DNA from: Pseudactinotalea terrae
Lineage (GTDB): Bacteria > Actinomycetota > Actinomycetes > Actinomycetales > Beutenbergiaceae
Length of the DNA stretch: 64,000 bases
Reading direction: 5' to 3'
NCBI RefSeq assembly: GCF_009733845.1
Contig: NZ_WNXZ01000001.1
Location: 620,001 to 684,000 of the forward strand
Part shown: one piece after another, positions 1 to 8,376 of the stretch
How the letters are laid out: each line of letters opens with the position of its first letter
Position numbering within the stretch: position 1 is the stretch's first letter
The notes under the pieces: model-generated
Database searches by the model: none
Told to the model about the DNA's origin: nothing
Seen by the model: only the letters and a program-made list of their open reading frames with translations
Translations under genes and position numbers: made by a program

Positions 1-241
1 GACACGTCACGGATGACGAGACCAGGATGATCGTGTTGCCGAGCGAGAACGGGATGTTCAGCAGTCCGGAGCTCTCCGCCCACACCTCGGGACCGGCGAC
101 TGACCGGTGCGTGAAGTAGATGGCGAACAGGCCGGCGAAGAACATCAGCTCGCTCGAGAGCCAGACGATGACGCCCACCTTGGTCAGGTCAGGGCGGTGC
201 ACCGTCACAAGCGGACGCAGCGCAGGAGAGGTCGACGACAC
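1..241 (-). CDS. ctaE: Cytochrome c oxidase subunit III, N-terminal part (cut by window edge)
   Basis: Subunit III of the aa3-type cytochrome c oxidase, an inner-membrane part of the respiratory chain. Only the first 80 codons are inside the window; the rest lies to the left. The reading frame from a GTG at 239-241 gives a short polar lead, then a membrane segment containing [20 protein letters not shown], which is the typical first helix of actinobacterial CtaE, and a second hydrophobic stretch with [11 protein letters not shown]. The divergent neighbours (receiver-like gene, then trpD) match the ctaE-trpD neighbourhood of mycobacteria, where qcrCAB follow ctaE. The GTG sits 6 nt after a CATAAT box, so the transcript is probably leaderless. 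The family call is firm; the exact start is an inference from that spacing. Confidence 0.88.
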   Translation of the reverse strand, partial: MSSTSPALRPLVTVHRPDLTKVGVIVWLSSELMFFAGLFAIYFTHRSVAGPEVWAESSGLLNIPFSLGNTIILVSSSVTC

Positions 242-247
242 GTGCCC

Positions 248-253
248 ATTATG
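248..253 (-). promoter_or_regulatory. -10 box for leaderless ctaE
   Basis: On the minus strand CATAAT is followed by exactly six bases and then the GTG start of ctaE. This spacing puts the transcription start on the start codon. No convincing -35 element is visible. The rest of the 242-493 gap holds the divergent promoter for the receiver-like gene and no other gene that I can see. Confidence 0.5.
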
Positions 254-417
254 GCCGGTCCGAGAGCTCCTCGGGTCACCTGGAGCAACTCCGTAGGGGC
301 GCGTCGGAGATTCACGCTGACGAGGTGACGCGATCTCCCGACCCGTCACGTCGATTGCCCCTCTGGGGGCGTGCAGGGCCGCTCCACGCATCGGAGCCGC
401 CGGTCCTGACCCGGCAC

Positions 418-423
418 TAGGCT
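418..423 (+). promoter_or_regulatory. Candidate -10 box before the receiver-like gene and trpD
   Basis: TAGGCT fits the TAnnnT pattern of actinobacterial housekeeping promoters and would give a leader of about 65 nt before the ATG at 494. There is no clear -35 box, so this is a weak call based on the hexamer and its place in the divergent gap. Confidence 0.35.
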
Positions 424-493
424 GTGGGTGGGATGTGCGTGTGCCAGATGCGCATGTCGAGGATCGCAACCAGCACGTGATGAGGGATCGAGA

Positions 494-928
494 ATGGCCG
501 TAGCACACGACGTGGTCGAGGCGAGCGCCGCGAAGGCGCCGGAGCAGCGGGCCACCGTGCTGCTCTACAGCGACGACCGCGCCACCCGCGCTGAGATCCG
601 CACGTTGGTCGGGCGTCGTGCGTCGATCGACACCCCGTTGATCGACTGGGTCGAGGTCGCCTCGCCCCAGGCCGTGATCGACACCGTCAAGCGTGCGAAG
701 TTCGATCTGCTCGTTCTCGACGGCGAGACACCGAAGGTCGGGGGCATCGGGATGTGCCGCACGCTCAAGACCTCGATCTACGAGTGCCCGCCGGTGATGC
801 TGCTGATCGCGCGGCAGCAGGATGCGTGGCTGGCCTCCTGGTCGGAGGCAGACGCTGTCGTGGCGGCGCCCTTCGACCCCGTCGAGCTCCAGGAGACCGT
901 GGCGGCGCAGCTGCGCGAGGAGGACTGA
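494..928 (+). CDS. Receiver-domain-like protein upstream of trpD
   Basis: A 144-residue protein that looks like a lone, degenerate response-regulator receiver domain. After a short variable lead, [20 protein letters not shown] resembles the first strand and helix of a receiver, and [20 protein letters not shown] resembles the strand-3 segment carrying the phospho-acceptor Asp. A later [17 protein letters not shown] resembles the last strand and helix. No output domain is attached. I chose the ATG at 494, which follows GAGGGA, rather than an upstream in-frame GTG at 428 that adds low-complexity residues. It ends 3 nt before trpD, so the two are surely co-transcribed; a similar gene is often found beside trpD in this group of bacteria. 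Whether it is phosphorylated, and by what, cannot be told from the sequence. Confidence 0.75.
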   Translation: MAVAHDVVEASAAKAPEQRATVLLYSDDRATRAEIRTLVGRRASIDTPLIDWVEVASPQAVIDTVKRAKFDLLVLDGETPKVGGIGMCRTLKTSIYECPPVMLLIARQQDAWLASWSEADAVVAAPFDPVELQETVAAQLREED

Positions 929-931
929 CCC

Positions 932-2005
932 GTGTCGGTGACGTCGACCGATGCCGACGTCAGCTGGCCTGATCTGCTTGCCCGCCTGCTGCAGCGCCAG
1001 GACCTCAGCCACGAGGAGACCGCCTGGGCCATGGACCAGGTGATGTCGGGCGCCACCAGCCCGGTGATCCTCTCCGGCTTCCTGATGGCGCTCGGCACCA
1101 AGGGCGAGACCGTCGCGGAGCTGCGCGGGCTTGCCGACTCGATGCTCGCCCACTCGGTGCCGATCGAGGTCCCGGGTGACTCGGTGGACATCGTCGGTAC
1201 CGGGGGAGACCGGCATCGCTCGGTCAACATCTCCACGACGGCGGCGATCGTCGTCGCGGGTGCCGGACTGACCGTGGTCAAGCACGGCAACCGGGCCGCT
1301 TCCTCGGCCAGCGGCGCAGCCGACGTGCTCGAGGCCCTCGGAGTCCGGCTCGACCTGCCTCCGGCACGCTCCGCGGAGATCGCGCGCGAGGTCGGGATCA
1401 CCTTCCTGTTCGCCGCGAGCTACCACCCGGCCATGCGCCACGCGGGCCCGGTCCGTGGTGAGCTCAAGGTGCCCACCGCCTTCAACGTGCTCGGACCGCT
1501 GACCAACCCGGCGCAGCCCCGCGCCGGCGCGATCGGCGTCGGGAACCCGCACATGGCGCCCCTGGTCGCCGGCGTGTTCGCGGAGCGTGGCCGCAGCACC
1601 CTCGTGTTCCGGAACGACGACGGTCTCGACGAGCTCGCACCCACCGCCCCGGGTCGCATCTGGGAGGTGACCGACGCCACCGGGGGGGAGGTCGTGGAGC
1701 AGACCATCGACTTCGTCGCCGACCTCGGCCTCGGCTCAGCCACGCTCGACGACCTGCGCGGGGGCGACGCCGCCGTGAACGCCCAGGCGCTCCGTGACGT
1801 GCTCGCAGGCGTGCCCGGACCGGTGCGGGAGACCGTGCTGCTCAACGCGGCAGCCGCGATCGTGGCCGACGGCCGGCGGCCGGGTGTGGCCACGGGCAGT
1901 CTGGTCGAGCGGCTCCGCGCAGGCCTGCAGATCGCCGCCGAGTCCGTGGACTCGGGAGCCGCTGCCGACACGTTGCAGCGCTGGGTCACGGCTTCCAGCG
2001 CCTGA
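932..2005 (+). CDS. trpD: Anthranilate phosphoribosyltransferase
   Basis: Transfers the phosphoribosyl group of PRPP to anthranilate, the second step of tryptophan synthesis, in the cytosol. The 357-residue product has the family's normal length. The PRPP-binding glycine loop GTGGD is at residues 89-93, followed by NIST at 99-102 and KHGNR near 118, all diagnostic of TrpD; a [11 protein letters not shown]-like segment (here [12 protein letters not shown]) carries the metal-binding DE pair. The GTG start at 932 is preceded by GAGGAGGA lying in the end of the upstream gene, so translation is probably coupled. The gene stands away from other trp genes, beside ctaE, as in mycobacteria. It converges on the phosphatase gene with only 13 bp between. 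Confidence 0.95.
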   Translation: MSVTSTDADVSWPDLLARLLQRQDLSHEETAWAMDQVMSGATSPVILSGFLMALGTKGETVAELRGLADSMLAHSVPIEVPGDSVDIVGTGGDRHRSVNISTTAAIVVAGAGLTVVKHGNRAASSASGAADVLEALGVRLDLPPARSAEIAREVGITFLFAASYHPAMRHAGPVRGELKVPTAFNVLGPLTNPAQPRAGAIGVGNPHMAPLVAGVFAERGRSTLVFRNDDGLDELAPTAPGRIWEVTDATGGEVVEQTIDFVADLGLGSATLDDLRGGDAAVNAQALRDVLAGVPGPVRETVLLNAAAAIVADGRRPGVATGSLVERLRAGLQIAAESVDSGAAADTLQRWVTASSA

Positions 2006-2018
2006 CCCGCGAGAGACG

Positions 2019-2864
2019 TCAGTCCCGCAGTCGGGCTCGCAGCCTCGCCGTGTCCTCCTCGGTCCAGCCCCAGGCCCCGAGCACCTGCCGCAGCCGTGCC
2101 TGGTCGCCACCGGGCTGCACGTGCTCGATGAGATCGGCCATGGTCTCGGGGTGGGTCATGTGCCACTCGGGCGGCTGCCCCGCGAGCACCGCGGCGTAGG
2201 TGGGTGTCGACACCAGTCGCTCGAGGATCCGCTCCACGCGTTGGCCGCTGGCGGCGTAGTCGTCGATGACCGCGGCCGGTTCCGCGCCGGCCAGCAGGAG
2301 CGCCAGCGCCACCAGCGTGCCCGTGCGGTCCTTGCCGGCTGCGCAGTGCACGAGCGCGGCACCCTCGGCCTCGGCGATCGCTCGCAGACCTGCCACCACC
2401 GAGTCCGGCCGGTCGCTCAGGTACGACAGGTAGTGGGCCGTCGCCGGGTTCTCGTGCTCCGTCGTGGGCTCCAGCCCGACCCAGGGCAACGCCTGCCCGA
2501 GCGCCTCGGCGGACTCCTCGGTCTCGACCGGCTCCGGTCCTGGTCCGGGCGCCGACCGCTCGGGGATGCCGTCGCCGTCGAGGTCTCGCTCGTCGAAGAA
2601 CGAGTGGTGATGGATGCGCACCCACGGCTCCCGTGCGAGCGGGCCGGGCCCGGTGGAGCTCACCTCGGTGTCACTGCGCAGATCGACGACGTCGGTGAGC
2701 CCCCGACGGCGGAGCTCATCGATATCCTGCTGCGTCAGGTCCTGGAGGTTGTCCGACCGGAGCAACCTGCCCGGGCGGATGCTGCCGCCATCGGTGGTGG
2801 GGATGCCACCGACGTCGCGGAGGTTGACGACGCCGTCGAGCTCGATCCAGGAGATCGGAGTCAT
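2019..2864 (-). CDS. Protein tyrosine/serine phosphatase (PtpB-like family)
   Basis: A 281-residue cytosolic phosphatase of the bacterial tyrosine-phosphatase family that includes mycobacterial PtpB. The signature loop HCAAGKDRTGT begins at residue 173, with C174 the expected nucleophile and R180 the phosphate-binding arginine (the CX5R motif). The N-terminus has NLRDVGG at 14-20 and a typical LRSDNL, both common in this family. The ATG at 2864 lies 4 nt after the stop of the Lrp-type gene, so they form a two-gene unit. The family covers phosphotyrosine, phosphoserine and phosphoinositide substrates, so the true substrate is open. Confidence 0.85.
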   Translation of the reverse strand: MTPISWIELDGVVNLRDVGGIPTTDGGSIRPGRLLRSDNLQDLTQQDIDELRRRGLTDVVDLRSDTEVSSTGPGPLAREPWVRIHHHSFFDERDLDGDGIPERSAPGPGPEPVETEESAEALGQALPWVGLEPTTEHENPATAHYLSYLSDRPDSVVAGLRAIAEAEGAALVHCAAGKDRTGTLVALALLLAGAEPAAVIDDYAASGQRVERILERLVSTPTYAAVLAGQPPEWHMTHPETMADLIEHVQPGGDQARLRQVLGAWGWTEEDTARLRARLRD

Positions 2865-2868
2865 GCGC

Positions 2869-3150
2869 TCAGTCGCCCAGCCCGAGGGCGAACGCGGCCT
2901 CGAGGTCGTGCTGGGAGTAGGACTGGAAGGCGAGGTAGGTCTGCGTGCGCACCACGCCCTCCACCTTGCTGAGCTTGTCTGCGATCACGCCCGCGAGCTG
3001 GTGGTGCTCGGGCACCCGGACCAGCGCGATCAGATCCACGTTGCCGGTCACCGAGTACACCTCGCTGACGCCCTCGATCTCGGCGGCCTCCTGCGCCACC
3101 TCGGGGATGCGCGACGCCTCGACATCGATCAGCACGATCGCAGTGATCAT
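2869..3150 (-). CDS. Stand-alone Lrp/AsnC ligand-binding (RAM) domain protein
   Basis: A 93-residue protein consisting of only the small-molecule-binding (RAM) half of an Lrp/AsnC regulator, with no helix-turn-helix in front. The pattern is AIVLIDVEASRIPEVAQ for the first strand and helix, VSEVYSVTGNVDLIALVRV for the central strands, and VRTQTYLAF near the end, all typical of the family. Such proteins form rings and bind amino acids or similar ligands. The start at 3150 is chosen because GAGGAGG lies 5 nt upstream; a longer reading from 3315 adds low-complexity residues. It is transcribed with the downstream phosphatase and lies next to trpD, as in related genomes. DNA binding is unlikely without a partner. 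Confidence 0.85.
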   Translation of the reverse strand: MITAIVLIDVEASRIPEVAQEAAEIEGVSEVYSVTGNVDLIALVRVPEHHQLAGVIADKLSKVEGVVRTQTYLAFQSYSQHDLEAAFALGLGD

Positions 3151-3260
3151 CCGGTCCTCCTCGTAGTCCTCACCCTCATCATGCACGAGCGTGGGCGGTT
3201 GGACGAGCGCCTCGGCGAACCGGCAGGATGTCGGGATCGACCGGTTCCAGAGGGGGACAC

Positions 3261-4091
3261 ATGACCGAGATCGAGGCGCTGCTGCGCCGTGGTGGCTGGG
3301 ACCTCGTCGACCCACGTCCGATCGCTGCGCAGCACCCGGACACCTTCACGCTGCCCACGCCTGCCGACCTCGCCGCCCTCCGACCCGGGAGCCTCGTGCG
3401 CGCAGCCTTCCGGACCGTGACGATCGCCGATCCCGTACGCGACCGGCGCGATCCGTACGACGAGCAGGGCCGCCCGGTGCTGGTGGCGATCACCGAGCGC
3501 ATGTGGGCGATCGTGGTGGCCGGCGACAGCGAGACTCTCGCGTGCGTCATGGACAACCACCCCTTCGCGACCCACACGCGGCTGCTCCCGCACGACCGCG
3601 TGCAGATCCCGCTCACCCACGTCATCGCCACGGGCGACCCGATTCCCGATCTGGCCGGGCTGCATGAGTTCCTCGCAGCATGGGAGAACGATCCTCAGCA
3701 CCCGCTGGTCGACCCGCTCACCCCGGTGGATCCCCTCGGTCCTCCCCGGATCCGCGGCAGCCAGGCGCGGGTCGTGGAGCGCACCGGCGTGCCGGCACAT
3801 CCCCCGATCCCGTTCGCCAACGTGCTGGTCTCGAAGAATGTCACGCCCGAGTCGGTGCCGCTCTACGGCGCACGGTTCGAGCCCGTTCCCGAACGGGGCG
3901 ACTGCGGCTGGGTCTTCTTCACCGGCCCGCCCGATCTGGAGAAGGTCGCGCAGACGATCGGGTTCGAGGTGCTCACGCTGCAGGCAGCTCAGCAGCGCCA
4001 CCCCCGGATCCAGCCCTATCTCGCCATGGCGCCCGGCTGGGGATTCACGTTGCTGCCCGAAGGCGCCGACGACATCTACCCGGCTGCCTGA
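3261..4091 (+). CDS. DUF2185/Imm33-like protein of unknown role
   Basis: A 276-residue soluble protein. The C-terminal part (about residues 185-276) starts LVSKNVTPESVPLYGARFEP, has GDCGWVFFTG in the middle and ends with PRIQPYLAM and GWGFTLLPEG. This order of motifs resembles the DUF2185 (Imm33-like) domain, whose members include predicted immunity proteins against polymorphic toxins. The N-terminal 180 residues contain ITERMWAIVVAGDSETLACV and LPHDRVQIPLTHVIA and I cannot name them. I chose the ATG at 3261 because AGAGGGGGA precedes it; an in-frame ATG at 3228 lacks that. No toxin gene is nearby, so an immunity role is only a possibility. Its last 16 bp overlap the end of the exonuclease gene on the other strand. 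Confidence 0.6.
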   Translation: MTEIEALLRRGGWDLVDPRPIAAQHPDTFTLPTPADLAALRPGSLVRAAFRTVTIADPVRDRRDPYDEQGRPVLVAITERMWAIVVAGDSETLACVMDNHPFATHTRLLPHDRVQIPLTHVIATGDPIPDLAGLHEFLAAWENDPQHPLVDPLTPVDPLGPPRIRGSQARVVERTGVPAHPPIPFANVLVSKNVTPESVPLYGARFEPVPERGDCGWVFFTGPPDLEKVAQTIGFEVLTLQAAQQRHPRIQPYLAMAPGWGFTLLPEGADDIYPAA

Positions 4092-5854
4092 AGCCGGTGC
4101 GTGCGCACACGGTCGGGGAGGCTGTGCGGCGCCGCCGTGACCGGGACGGACCAGCCCGCTGCCGCGGGGTGGTCGAACTCGATCAGCCGGGCGCCGCTGC
4201 TCCCCAGCCAGCCCGCGAGCAACTCTGACTCCTCCGTGCTCGCAGCACCCCCGGGACGTTCGGGCGCCGCCACGACCTCCCCGGTGGCGAGCAGCTGGTC
4301 GACGATCGCCATCGGGTCGACGCCCCGGGGGCTGATCGCGGTGCCGGCGAAGCGGCCGTGGCGCACCAGCACGATCTCCCACCCGCCGCCCGCTGCCCGC
4401 GCGGCGACGATCTGACGGGCACCCTGGACCTCGGACAGGCGCAGTGCCCGCCCCAGCGTGCGCGAGAACGCCTCGGCGCGGTCTCGACAGCCGGCGGCCT
4501 CCTCGTAGCGTTCCTCGGCCATCAGCCTGTCCATGTGCTCGACGGCGGTGCTCACCACCGCGTCCGTGCGCCCGGTCATGGCTGCTTCGGCCTGCGCGAC
4601 GATCTCGGGGTAGCCCGCTGCTGCCGCGGCGTCGACGCACGGCGCGCTGCACCGGCCGATCTCGGCGAGCATGCAGCCCTGAGCATCGCTGCGCGGGACG
4701 ATCGGCAACCTGCGCGTGCACTGCCGCAGCGGGATCGCCTGCTGCATCGCCTCGACGGCAAGCTGTGCCGCGCTCCGGCTCGAGAAGGGGCCGACCGCGA
4801 TCGCGCCCAGTGGCACCTTGCGCACGATGGAGAGCCTCGGGTGCGGCTCGTCGGTCAGCCGCACCCACGGCAGCCGGTCGGGTCGCTTGGACCGGCGGTT
4901 GTAGGGCGGGTCGTGTGCGGCAATCAGCCTCAGCTCACGAACCTGAGCCTCCAACCTGCTGGCACAGGGGATGCCGCGTACCTCGGTGGCGAGATCGACC
5001 ATCTCACCGATCCTGCGTCGCTTCTCGGAGGCGGTGAAGTACTGCCGCACCCGGCGGCGCAGATCGGTGGCGGTCCCGATGTAGAGGATCTCGGAGCCGG
5101 GGCCGATGAACTGGTAGACGCCGGGGGAGTGCGGCAGGTGATCGGCCAGCGTGACACGGCGGCGGCGGGCGGGCGGGACCGGGTCGGTGGCTGTGGCGAG
5201 GTCCTCGAGGTGCGAGACCCCGAGCGAGGCCATCCGGCCGAGCAGCCCGTGCAGCACATCCACCGTGGCGCGCGCATCCTGCAGCGCGCGGTGGTTCGGT
5301 GTGGTGGTCGAGCCGAACACCCGGGCCAGGCTCGCGAGCTTGTGGTTCGGCGCCTCGTCGCGTGTCACCACGCGGCGCGCGAGACGCACCGTGTCGATGA
5401 CGCAGGGGCGCGGCCAGGCAATGTCCATGCGCACGGCGTTGGCCTTGAGGAACCCGACGTCGAACGGCGCGTTGTGCGCCACCAGCACGGCGCCGTGGGC
5501 GAACTCCAGGAACGCGGGCAGCACCTCCTCGATCGGCGGCGCCGCGATCACCATCGCGGTGGTGATGCCGGTCAGCACCGTGATCGTGGGCGGGATCGGC
5601 ATGCCGGGGTTGACGAGCGTGCCGAACTCACCGAGGACCTCACCGCCACGTACCTTGACCGCGCCGATCTCGGTGATCTCGCTGCCCGCCGGCGAACCTC
5701 CGGTGGTCTCGAGATCGACGACGACGAAGGTCACCTCGTGCAGCGGCACCCCGATCGCGTCGAGGGCGAGCTGGACGGGCCGGCCCCCGGTTCCCGGCTC
5801 GTCACCGAGCCGGATCCGGGCGCCGGGCGGGCGTTCCTGAAGGTCGTGTCGCAT
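4076..5854 (-). CDS. DEDDh exonuclease fused to a UvrC/Cho-type GIY-YIG nuclease
   Basis: A 592-residue DNA-processing enzyme with two nucleases in one chain, as in mycobacterial Rv2191. Residues about 40-205 are a DNA polymerase III epsilon-type exonuclease: VDLETTG supplies D47 and E49, AHNAPFD supplies D132, and NHRALQDA supplies H188 and D193. Residues about 240-320 are a GIY-YIG endonuclease, with GVYQFIG at 245-251 and LYIGTATDLRRRVRQYF from 257. The remaining part resembles the UvrC/Cho central region, including a cysteine-containing RCSAPC segment and a UVR-like stretch near residue 430. I infer a repair nuclease that incises and then trims. The ATG at 5854 lies 8 nt after TAGCGT, possibly leaderless. 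The gene overlaps its convergent neighbour by 16 bp. Confidence 0.9.
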   Translation of the reverse strand: MRHDLQERPPGARIRLGDEPGTGGRPVQLALDAIGVPLHEVTFVVVDLETTGGSPAGSEITEIGAVKVRGGEVLGEFGTLVNPGMPIPPTITVLTGITTAMVIAAPPIEEVLPAFLEFAHGAVLVAHNAPFDVGFLKANAVRMDIAWPRPCVIDTVRLARRVVTRDEAPNHKLASLARVFGSTTTPNHRALQDARATVDVLHGLLGRMASLGVSHLEDLATATDPVPPARRRRVTLADHLPHSPGVYQFIGPGSEILYIGTATDLRRRVRQYFTASEKRRRIGEMVDLATEVRGIPCASRLEAQVRELRLIAAHDPPYNRRSKRPDRLPWVRLTDEPHPRLSIVRKVPLGAIAVGPFSSRSAAQLAVEAMQQAIPLRQCTRRLPIVPRSDAQGCMLAEIGRCSAPCVDAAAAAGYPEIVAQAEAAMTGRTDAVVSTAVEHMDRLMAEERYEEAAGCRDRAEAFSRTLGRALRLSEVQGARQIVAARAAGGGWEIVLVRHGRFAGTAISPRGVDPMAIVDQLLATGEVVAAPERPGGAASTEESELLAGWLGSSGARLIEFDHPAAAGWSVPVTAAPHSLPDRVRTHRLQAAG

Positions 5855-5898
5855 CGAGTCGGACGCTAGAACACACGTCCGACATCGATGCGCGCAGG

Positions 5899-7725
5899 TC
5901 AGGCGGAGCTGCTCTCCGCGTTGCGGTCGGCGGCGGCGCGGGCGTACAGGTCGTCGATGAGGTTGGCGTAGTCGCCCAGCACCTTGGCGCGCTTCACCTT
6001 GAGGGAGGGCGTCAGGTAGTCGTTGTCGATCGTGAAGTCGTCGGTCAGCACCTCGAACTTGCGGATCGACTCGGCGCGGGAGACCTTCGAGTTGGTCCGA
6101 TCGACAGCACGTTGCAGGGCGGCGAGCACGTCAGGGTGCTTGGCGGCCTCGTCCACGCCCATCTCCGGCAGCGAGTGGTTCGACAGCCACGCCGGCAGCA
6201 TCTCGCCGTCGAGCGTGATGAGCGCGGCCACGAACGGACGCTGGTCGCCGACCACCAGGCACTGGCTGATCAGCGGGTGCGAGCGCAGCCGGTCCTCGAG
6301 CTGGGACGGCACCACGTTCTTGCCGGCGGCGGTGACGATCAGCTCCTTCTTGCGACCGGTGATCTTGAGGTAGCCGTCGCTGTCGAGCTCACCGATGTCG
6401 CCGGTGTGGAACCAGCCGTCCTCGATGGCCTCCGCGGTGGCCTGCTCGTTGCCCCGATAGGCGGCGAACACGCCGACGCCCTTGGCGAGGATCTCGCCGT
6501 CGGCGTCGATCTTGATCGTGGTTCCGGGCAGCGGCGGGCCGACCGTGCCGATCTTGGCCTTGTCGGGCAGGCTGACCGAGAGCGGAGCGGTGGTCTCGGT
6601 CAGGCCGTAGCCCTCGAGCACGGTCAGCCCGACGCCACGGAAGAAGTGGCCCAGCCGCTCACCGAGCGGGGCACCACCGGAGATCGCGAAGTCGGCCTGC
6701 CCGCCGAGCGCGTCGCGGATCTTGTGCAGCACGAGCTTGTCGGCGACCTTGTGCTGGAGCTTGAGACCGAACGACGGGCCGCCGGTGTCGAGCGAGCGCG
6801 AGTAGGCCTGGGCGACCCGGGCTGCCCAGTGGAAGATCTTGATCTTCCCGCCGGCAGCGGCCTTGGCCTCCGAGGAGTTGTAGACCTTCTCGAACACGCG
6901 CGGGACCGACAGGATGAAGGTGGGGCGGAACGTCGCGATGTCAGCCATCAGCGTCTTGGTGTCCGGTGTGTGCCCCTGCGGCACACCCGCGGTGACGCAG
7001 AGCACCTCGACGAAACGTGCGAACACGTGCGCCAGCGGCATGAACAGCAGCGTGCGGGAGTGCGCGTGCAGGATCTGGCTGCCGAGGGCCTCGACGGCGT
7101 TGCGCGTCAGCTCCACGAAGTTGCCGTGGCTCAGCTCGGCACCCTTGGGCTTGCCGGTGGTGCCGGAGGTGTAGATCACGGTGGCGAGGTCGCCGAGCCG
7201 GACCGCGTCGCGGCGCTCACGGACCGCGTCGTCGCTGACGTCGACACCCGCGGCGGCGAGCTGCTCCAGCGCGCCGTCGTCGATCTGCCAGACGTGCTCG
7301 AGCGAGGGCGCCTTCTTGCGGGCCTTCTCGATCACGTCGACGTGGCCGCCGTTCTCCGCGACGGCCGCGACAGCGCCGGAGTCGGAGAGGATCCACGCCG
7401 TCTGGGAGGCGGACGAGGTCTCGTACACCGGAACCGGCACGGCTCCGGCGTACCAGATGCCGAAGTCGAGGAACGTCCACTCCGGTCGTGTGCGGGCCAT
7501 GATCGCGACGCGGTCGCCGGCCTCGATACCGGAGGCGATCAGGCCCTTGGCGATCGCGGTCGCCGTCGCGTGCATCTCTGCCGCGGTGACCGGGCGCCAG
7601 CTTCCGTCGACCAGGCGCTCGACGAGGACCTTCTCGGGCGTGCGGTTGGCGTGGTCGGCGAGCAGGTCGCCGATGGACAGCTCGTCCGGAGTCGTGACGA
7701 GCTGGGGGGAGGTGAAGGTGTCCAT
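5899..7725 (-). CDS. Long-chain fatty acyl-CoA synthetase (FadD15-like)
   Basis: Activates fatty acids to acyl-CoA through an acyl-adenylate, acting at the membrane face. The AMP-binding P-loop YTSGTTGKPKGAELSHGN is clear, followed by EGYGLTETTAP, GWFHTGDIGELDSDGYLKI and GRKKELIVTAAGKNV, the conserved order in adenylate-forming enzymes. With the ATG at 7725 the product has 608 residues, matching mycobacterial FadD15, which has the same neighbours; GGAG lies about 7 nt upstream. A start 36 codons earlier (7833) is open but adds a proline-rich tail and would overlap the next gene. Substrate chain length cannot be judged from sequence. Confidence 0.92.
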   Translation of the reverse strand: MDTFTSPQLVTTPDELSIGDLLADHANRTPEKVLVERLVDGSWRPVTAAEMHATATAIAKGLIASGIEAGDRVAIMARTRPEWTFLDFGIWYAGAVPVPVYETSSASQTAWILSDSGAVAAVAENGGHVDVIEKARKKAPSLEHVWQIDDGALEQLAAAGVDVSDDAVRERRDAVRLGDLATVIYTSGTTGKPKGAELSHGNFVELTRNAVEALGSQILHAHSRTLLFMPLAHVFARFVEVLCVTAGVPQGHTPDTKTLMADIATFRPTFILSVPRVFEKVYNSSEAKAAAGGKIKIFHWAARVAQAYSRSLDTGGPSFGLKLQHKVADKLVLHKIRDALGGQADFAISGGAPLGERLGHFFRGVGLTVLEGYGLTETTAPLSVSLPDKAKIGTVGPPLPGTTIKIDADGEILAKGVGVFAAYRGNEQATAEAIEDGWFHTGDIGELDSDGYLKITGRKKELIVTAAGKNVVPSQLEDRLRSHPLISQCLVVGDQRPFVAALITLDGEMLPAWLSNHSLPEMGVDEAAKHPDVLAALQRAVDRTNSKVSRAESIRKFEVLTDDFTIDNDYLTPSLKVKRAKVLGDYANLIDDLYARAAADRNAESSSA

Positions 7726-7804
7726 TGCTGGCTCCGGTGGCAGAACGGGAAGGACGGGCGGGTGCTGAGGTGGGGTCAGGCTATCGGTCAACTGGCCCGG
7801 AGAC

Positions 7805-8281
7805 TCACACGACGGCGCCGTCGTCGTCGTCATCCCTCGAACGCGGAAGGCGCCAGAAGGCGATGCCCCAGCCGAGCAGCGTCGCCGCGAGCAGGGTCAG
7901 CCAGACGATGGCCGGTGCGCTCGGCCACAGCAGCACGAGCACCAGCAGCAGTGCGGGCCCGGCGATCGCGCCCGTCCACGCGAGGAGTCTGATCGGGTCG
8001 GCGCTCTGGAGCGGCTCCGGCTCGGGCGGCTCGAACGGTTCGTCGAGATCATCGGGGACCGCGTAGTCGCGGGGTCCGCCGACCGTGTCCGCTGGTTCGT
8101 GGGCGTCCGGCAGCGGCGGCACCGCAGGGCGTGCGGGCGCTTCGTCGCCCTCCGCACGAGCGAGCCTCAGGTCCTCGAGGTCCGGCCCGCTCATCAGCTC
8201 GGCGAAGCGGCGGTCGACCTCTTCCTGGGTGGGCCCGTCACGCCCGGCTCCGCCCGGCAGGGGCTCCGGAGGCTGCGGCAT
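7805..8281 (-). CDS. Small two-helix membrane protein, unknown function
   Basis: A 158-residue protein with a long acidic, proline-rich N-terminal half (many E, D, P) and two membrane segments near the C-terminus: the first around ILLAWTGAIAGPALLLVLVL-type residues, the second around AIVWLTLLAATLLGWGIAFW. It ends in RSRDDDDDGAVV, so both termini are probably cytosolic. A P-x-E-E-V-D-R-R-F-A-E-L segment near the start is amphipathic. I do not recognise a family. The ATG at 8281 follows TAGGCT at 7 nt and is probably leaderless. It lies upstream of and on the same strand as the acyl-CoA synthetase and divergent from the phosphofructokinase gene. Confidence 0.7.
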   Translation of the reverse strand: MPQPPEPLPGGAGRDGPTQEEVDRRFAELMSGPDLEDLRLARAEGDEAPARPAVPPLPDAHEPADTVGGPRDYAVPDDLDEPFEPPEPEPLQSADPIRLLAWTGAIAGPALLLVLVLLWPSAPAIVWLTLLAATLLGWGIAFWRLPRSRDDDDDGAVV

Positions 8282-8288
8282 GTGACCC

Positions 8289-8294
8289 AGCCTA
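8289..8294 (-). promoter_or_regulatory. -10 box for the leaderless small membrane protein gene
   Basis: On the minus strand TAGGCT is followed by seven bases and the ATG at 8281-8279, which places the transcription start at the start codon. The divergent phosphofructokinase promoter must share this 95-bp gap. Confidence 0.45.
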
Positions 8295-8376
8295 AGCCCG
8301 GCTCTAGTGTTGTCCCCAGAGTCGCCGCACGCCGGTGGCAGAACATCCGGAGCACCACGAGAGGAAACAGTCGCCG

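Noticed and set aside
428-493. N-terminal extension of the receiver-like protein from a GTG at 428.
   Set aside because: The extra 22 residues are Cys/Arg-rich low complexity with no ribosome site; the ATG at 494 has GAGGGA.
6112-7992. A 626-codon plus-strand frame opposite the acyl-CoA synthetase.
   Set aside because: Shadow of a clear AMP-binding enzyme; translation is compositionally biased and without motifs.
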